From Curtobacterium sp. MCBA15_008 (GTDB lineage: Bacteria; Actinomycetota; Actinomycetes; Actinomycetales; Microbacteriaceae): 64,000 nucleotides of DNA. The position numbers and the translations under genes are program-made. The notes beneath the pieces were generated by a model. That model saw only the letters and a program-made list of their open reading frames with translations. It was not told where the DNA came from and ran no database searches. Where the stretch lies: positions 90,054 to 154,053 of the forward strand of contig NZ_MJGN01000034.1 of the NCBI RefSeq assembly GCF_001865065.1, in the 5' to 3' direction. Of the stretch, positions 60,650 through 64,000 are shown piece by piece. How positions within the stretch are numbered: the stretch's first letter is position 1; the number at the start of each line of letters is the position of its first letter.

Positions 60650-61390
60650 ATGCTCTTCCGAGACGTCGCCGAGGGGATCCACCGCCTCGAGATCGCACAC
60701 ACCAACACGTACCTCGTCGAGACCGGCGACCAGCTGCTCGTGGTCGACGCCGGCCTGCCCGCCGCGTGGCCGCACCTGCAGCTCGCCGTCCGGGACCTCG
60801 GGTACAGCCACTCCCAGGTGGAGGGGCTCCTGCTCACCCACGGGCACTTCGACCACGTCGGCACCGCCGCCCGCATGCACCGGGAGTGGGGCACGCCCGT
60901 GTACGTGCACCCGGGCGACCGGGACCTCGCCGCGCACCCGTACTCGTACCGGCCGCAGACGAACCGGTTCGGCTTCGTGGCGCTGCACCCCGGCGGGCTC
61001 GCGCCGCTCGGTCGGATGCTCCTCGCCGGTGCGCTGACCGTCGACGGCATCGCGGACACCCTGCCGATGGAGTCCCGCGCGGACGTCCCCGGCAACCCGT
61101 GGATCATCGAGACGCCCGGGCACACCGACGGGCACGTGGCGCTGCACTTCGCCGACCGCGACGCCGTCATCGCCGGCGATGCGCTGGTGACCCTCGACCC
61201 GTACACCGGCGGGATCGGGCCGCGGATCGTCGCCCCCGCGGCCACCGCCGACGTGGCCACCGCGGTCGCGTCGCTCGACCGGCTCGTGGACACCGAGGTG
61301 AAGCACGTGCTGCCGGGGCACGGCCCGGGGTGGTCGCTCGGCGTGCGGGCCGCGGTGGCGCAGGCGCGGCGGGCGGCCGGCGTCGCCTGA
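60650..61390 (+). CDS. Metallo-beta-lactamase-fold hydrolase
   Basis: A 246-residue soluble enzyme with the zinc-binding motif THGHFDH at about residues 63-69 and further metal ligands in ETPGHTDGHV (near 153), VIAGDALVT (near 172) and VLPGHGPGW (near 225). It belongs to the glyoxalase-II/YcbL-like hydrolases; substrate not evident. The ATG at 60650 is used, and GTG at 60641 is an alternative. It is divergent from the DUF3618-like gene, with a 63-bp gap, and its 3' side is the repeat-dense gap described at 61391-61649. Confidence 0.88.
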   Translation: MLFRDVAEGIHRLEIAHTNTYLVETGDQLLVVDAGLPAAWPHLQLAVRDLGYSHSQVEGLLLTHGHFDHVGTAARMHREWGTPVYVHPGDRDLAAHPYSYRPQTNRFGFVALHPGGLAPLGRMLLAGALTVDGIADTLPMESRADVPGNPWIIETPGHTDGHVALHFADRDAVIAGDALVTLDPYTGGIGPRIVAPAATADVATAVASLDRLVDTEVKHVLPGHGPGWSLGVRAAVAQARRAAGVA

Positions 61391-61435
61391 CCGCGCGCGC
61401 GTCCGCGGCCGCGGGCGGCCGGCCGGCCGCGGCCA

Positions 61436-61524
61436 CGAAAGCGACAGTTCGCGGCAGACCAGCTGGTCCTGGCTGCCGAAGCGACAGTTGTGCGCGAACG
61501 TTCCGGTGCGAACTGTCGCTTTCG
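61436..61524. repeat. GCGACAGTT repeat cluster with 17-bp inverted arms
   Basis: CGAAAGCGACAGTTCGC (61436-61452) and its exact complement (61508-61524) flank a third partial copy (GAAGCGACAGTTG, 61478-61490). They lie between convergent genes; 61391-61649 contains no gene, only this cluster and the hairpin at 61594-61635. Confidence 0.85.
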
Positions 61525-61593
61525 CGGGGAGGCGGCGCGGCCCACGGGAAGGACGCGAGCGGACCCGCCACCGGCCCGACGCGACCAAGAGAG

Positions 61594-61635
61594 GGCCTGG
61601 AGGCGCGCGGCGGGCCCGCGCCGCGCCTCCAGGCC
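61594..61635. terminator. GCCTGGAGGC hairpin between convergent MBL and oxidoreductase genes
   Basis: GGCCTGGAGGCGCG (61594-61607) and its exact complement (61622-61635), with a loop of 14 nt that itself contains a GCGGGCCCGC palindrome. It lies 14 bp beyond the oxidoreductase stop and is a likely bidirectional terminator. Confidence 0.85.
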
Positions 61636-61649
61636 GTCAGCCGGTCACG

Positions 61650-62693
61650 TCAGGACGGGACGACGACGTCCTCGGGGCGACCCGACGCCGCAGAACGGCC
61701 CGCCGCCTCCATGAGCGCGAGACTCCGCAGGTTGTCGCGGCCGCTCGTCGCCGGGACCGGACCGCCGGCGACCGAGCGCGCGAAGGCCTGCAGCCCGCCC
61801 TGCCGGTCGGTGTGCTCCAGCGCGGGGAGCTCCACCGCGGCCGCCTCGTCGTCCTGCGTGCGGCGGATCGTGACGCGGTCACCCTCGACGGCGTTCGGTG
61901 CTCCGCTCCGGCTCGTGAACCAGAGTTCGCCGTCCTCGCCCTGGATGCTCCACTCGCCGGCCCAGGCCGTCCGGGGAGCGCGCGAGAGCCAACTCCCCCG
62001 GTAGCTCACGACCAGGCCGTCGTCGAGCTCGATGATCATCGACGCGACCGCTTCGTCCTGGTACTTGCTGTACGACGGGTAGGACGCCTTCGCGAAGACG
62101 CGGACGGCCTCGCGACCGGTGACCATCCGCAGCAGGTCGAAGTGGTGGATGGCCATGTCGTTGATCATCGCGTGCGGGAACGCGTAGTGCGGGTACTCTC
62201 CCGCGGGCTGGTCGTTGTCCCACTGGCGGAAGTCGATGGTGATCGCGGAGACCTCGCCGACGGTGTCCTTCGCCAGCAGCTCCTGCACGACCCGGGGCGC
62301 GGGGTACCAGCGGTAGTTCTGGCTGACCTGCAACACGAGGCCGAGCTCCTCGGCACGACGCACGGCGGTCACGGCCTCGTCGGTGGTGTTCGCGAACGGC
62401 TTCTCGACGAGCACGTGCTTGCCGGCCTCGAGCGCCTCGAGCGCGAGCGGCACGTGCGTCACGGCCGGGGCGGTGATGACGACGGCGTCGGCCTCGACCC
62501 CGGCGAGCGCCTCGGTGAGGGACGCGAACGTCGCAGACGCCGGCAAGCCGAGGTCCTTCCGGACGGCCTCGAGCGTGGCCGGCACCGGGTCGACGATCCC
62601 CACCACCTCCACTTCGGTGACCTCCGGGATGGCGGTGCGGGCCCAGTTGCCGCCCCACCCTCCGAGACCGACGTGGATGATCCGGACCGTCAT
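61650..62693 (-). CDS. Gfo/Idh/MocA-family oxidoreductase
   Basis: A 347-residue NAD(P)-dependent oxidoreductase acting on sugars, inositols or amino sugars. The N-terminal Rossmann fold has VGLGGWGGNWARTAIPEVTE (residues 8-27), and the conserved EKP motif is in GKHVLVEKPFANT near residue 96. The C-terminal alpha/beta domain contains INDMAIHHFDLLRMVTG, in which the catalytic His lies, and the NYRWYPA loop. GAGGGAG precedes the ATG at 62693. The substrate is not evident; no transporter is adjacent. Confidence 0.92.
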   Translation of the reverse strand: MTVRIIHVGLGGWGGNWARTAIPEVTEVEVVGIVDPVPATLEAVRKDLGLPASATFASLTEALAGVEADAVVITAPAVTHVPLALEALEAGKHVLVEKPFANTTDEAVTAVRRAEELGLVLQVSQNYRWYPAPRVVQELLAKDTVGEVSAITIDFRQWDNDQPAGEYPHYAFPHAMINDMAIHHFDLLRMVTGREAVRVFAKASYPSYSKYQDEAVASMIIELDDGLVVSYRGSWLSRAPRTAWAGEWSIQGEDGELWFTSRSGAPNAVEGDRVTIRRTQDDEAAAVELPALEHTDRQGGLQAFARSVAGGPVPATSGRDNLRSLALMEAAGRSAASGRPEDVVVPS

Positions 62694-62795
62694 GCGTGCA
62701 CTCCCTCGTGGCTGGTGTCGCACCACGGACGCCGCGGTGCGTCCGTCCAGTCTGTCAGGGACCGACGCCAGCACGCACAGCGCGGGCGCGTTCGC

Positions 62796-63722
62796 TCAGT
62801 GCGTGAAAGCGTAGGCGATGAGCGCCATCGTGACGATGAACCCGGCCAGGTAGTTGATCCAGAGGAACCGCTTCCACCCGGCGTTCGCGGCCTCCGCGCC
62901 CTGATCCGTGATGTTCCACCACGGCAGCACGTTGAGGGCGTACGGGATCACCACGACGGCGGCGATGGGCCCCGGGAACGCCGAGAACAGCAGCGCGACC
63001 CCGGCGACCAGGTACGCCACGAACGCCAGGCGCACGGTCGCGCGCGCCCCGATGACGGTCGCCACGGACCCGATGCCCCCGGCCCGGTCGGCGAGGACGT
63101 CCTGCACCGCGCCGAACGCGTGCGAGGCCACACCCCACAGGAAGAACGCGATGCAGACGGCGACGAGTTGCCCCGTCCAGTGCGGCCCCGCGAGCGCCAG
63201 GCCGTAGATCGCCGGCGACACGAAGTGCGTCGACGAGGTGAGCGAGTCGAGGAACGGCTTCTCCTTGAACCGCAGCCCCGGCGCCGAGTAGGCGAGCACC
63301 GCGAACACGCTGATCGCGAGGACGAGCCACGACCACGGCCCGTTGCCGCTCAGTGCCCCGAGCACGACGAGTGCGACGAGGAACGGCACGTTCGTGACGA
63401 CGACGGCCCACAGCGTGGCGCGGTGGACGCTCTTGTCGAGCAGGGCGCCCTCGACGCCGCCCTTCCGCGGGTTCCGCAGGTCGGACTCGTAGTCGAAGAC
63501 GTCGTTGATGCCGTACATCGCCAGGTTGTACGGCACGAGGAAGTACACGACCCCGACCAGGAACGCGACGAGGGAGAACCCGCCGCCACCGTCGACGCCG
63601 ACCCCGCTGCCGAGCAGGTAGGCGGCGCCGAACGGGTAGGCGGTGTTCACCCAGCTGATCGGGCGTGACGAGACGAAGAGGGCGCGCAGGGTCGACGGCC
63701 TGGAGGCGGTGCTCGCGTTCAC
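62796..63722 (-). CDS. crtEb: Lycopene elongase / UbiA-family prenyltransferase (CrtEb-like)
   Basis: A 308-residue membrane prenyltransferase that adds C5 units to lycopene in the pathway to decaprenoxanthin-type C50 carotenoids. The family motifs are SWVNTAYPFGAAYLLGSG near residue 25 and the Mg-binding NDVFDYESD near residue 75; the second aspartate motif is in AVQDVLADRAGG near 195. It has about eight membrane helices. The N-terminal peptide (NASTASRPS) is partly encoded by a GCCTGGAGGC unit (63698-63707). The GTG at 63722 overlaps the stop of the cyclase gene upstream (GTGA), so the two are coupled. Confidence 0.9.
   Translation of the reverse strand: MNASTASRPSTLRALFVSSRPISWVNTAYPFGAAYLLGSGVGVDGGGGFSLVAFLVGVVYFLVPYNLAMYGINDVFDYESDLRNPRKGGVEGALLDKSVHRATLWAVVVTNVPFLVALVVLGALSGNGPWSWLVLAISVFAVLAYSAPGLRFKEKPFLDSLTSSTHFVSPAIYGLALAGPHWTGQLVAVCIAFFLWGVASHAFGAVQDVLADRAGGIGSVATVIGARATVRLAFVAYLVAGVALLFSAFPGPIAAVVVIPYALNVLPWWNITDQGAEAANAGWKRFLWINYLAGFIVTMALIAYAFTH
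63697..63710. repeat. GCCTGGAGGC palindromic-family half-site inside prenyltransferase 5' end
   Basis: GGCCTGGAGGCGG lies in frame within the first codons of the crtEb-like gene and encodes part of its variable N-terminus. Confidence 0.7.
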
Positions 63723-64000
63723 GGTGTGTCCTCCGGTGGGGCGGTGGTCGGGTCGGGCGCGGGGCGCGAGACGGCCGGGCCGCGCGGGCCTGTCCGGTCG
63801 AACAGGACCCACAGGCTCGGCAGCAGCACGATCGCCGCCATCGCGTACGCCAGGTCCTCGACCGGGATCGCTCCGATCTTCGCACCACTGATGAGCGCGG
63901 GGTCGTACGCCACGATCCGCAGCGTGACGATGACGTTGTCGAACACGATCGTCATGACGAGCAATGCGATCCCGGCGACCAACGACGTCAGCAGCGCGAT
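63719..64000 (-). CDS. Lycopene cyclase subunit (CrtYf/CrtYd-like), 5' end outside window
   Basis: An open frame continuing past the right edge; 93 residues are visible. Two or three membrane helices (IALLVMTIVFDNVIVTLRIV, VEDLAYAMAAIVLLPSLW) are of the small heterodimeric carotenoid cyclase subunits of actinobacteria. VPEDLAY-like (here IPVEDLAY) and DN..V are familiar CrtY motifs. The tail is Pro/Thr-rich (DPTTAPPEDTP). Its stop overlaps the crtEb-like start, suggesting the usual crtYe-crtYf-crtEb order on the minus strand. Whether it is the Ye or Yf subunit cannot be decided. Confidence 0.75.
   Translation of the reverse strand: MALLTSLVAGIALLVMTIVFDNVIVTLRIVAYDPALISGAKIGAIPVEDLAYAMAAIVLLPSLWVLFDRTGPRGPAVSRPAPDPTTAPPEDTP

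Noticed and set aside
60074-61588. Extended 504-residue version of the DUF3618-like protein
   Set aside because: The upstream part is antisense to the MBL hydrolase; the ATG at 60586 has a good ribosome-binding site.

Overview
The window is about 70% G+C and looks like a chromosome segment of a Gram-positive actinobacterium of the Microbacteriaceae, most likely Curtobacterium or a close relative. This is inferred from an HspR-controlled dnaK-grpE-dnaJ-hspR operon with HAIR operators, a lycopene elongase (CrtEb type) beside a lycopene cyclase subunit for C50 carotenoids, DUF3151 and Rv2629-type proteins, and the strong GC codon bias. No rRNA, tRNA, CRISPR array, insertion sequence or phage gene was seen. 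Both ends cut through loci: a repeat arm at the left edge and a carotenoid cyclase gene at the right edge.

Layout. 0-5 kb: a two-component system followed by an ABC efflux operon (adaptor, ATPase, MacB-like permease), all on the minus strand. 5-10 kb: DUF2231 membrane protein, an N-domain-less ClpB with a HAIR operator, a DHA2-type exporter and TatA. 10-17 kb: a priming glycosyltransferase for exopolysaccharide (EPS), a GH2 beta-mannosidase, an aldo/keto reductase and an rRNA-methyltransferase-like protein. 17-21 kb: heat-shock operon. 21.5-29.5 kb: a 1261-residue repeat-built secreted protein, a Wzc/CpsD-like tyrosine autokinase, a DUF3060 lipoprotein, an ankyrin-type protein and an acyltransferase-3 protein. 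29.5-38.6 kb: a tightly overlapping oligosaccharide uptake operon (family-5 binding protein, two permeases, fused double ATPase, alpha/beta-hydrolase, GH1 beta-glucosidase) under a LacI regulator. 38.7-43.9 kb: GntR regulator with divergent MFS transporter, a second secreted Ig-like protein, and a baeRF-type protein with a small acidic partner. 44.1-50.6 kb: a second sugar operon (Tat/lipobox binding protein, two permeases, LacZ). 50.6-55.3 kb: a five-gene EPS cassette (GT4, Alg14-like, Alg13-like, flippase, polymerase). 55.4-64 kb: DUF3151, ABC-F, SDR, DedA-like, YihY, MBL hydrolase, Gfo/Idh/MocA oxidoreductase and carotenoid genes.

Three things stand out. First, a palindromic element with core GCCTGGAGGC (extended GGCCTGGAGGCGCG) occurs at least 14 times. 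Some copies are paired as terminator-like hairpins between genes; others sit in frame inside linkers and tails of unrelated proteins, in the manner of an intruding palindromic element. Second, the EPS cassette at 50.6-55.3 kb lies between two copies of the last 93 bp of lacZ. The copies differ at six nucleotides, all synonymous. The downstream copy is read in another frame as the tail of the polymerase gene, so the cassette appears to have been inserted at the end of lacZ by recombination with a diverged lacZ allele. Third, EPS functions are dispersed over at least three loci (10.1, 25.4-29.4 and 50.7-55.3 kb), and several EPS and surface genes are preceded by unusually AT-rich elements of related sequence (TGATAT/GAATAT type), which may mark a common regulon.
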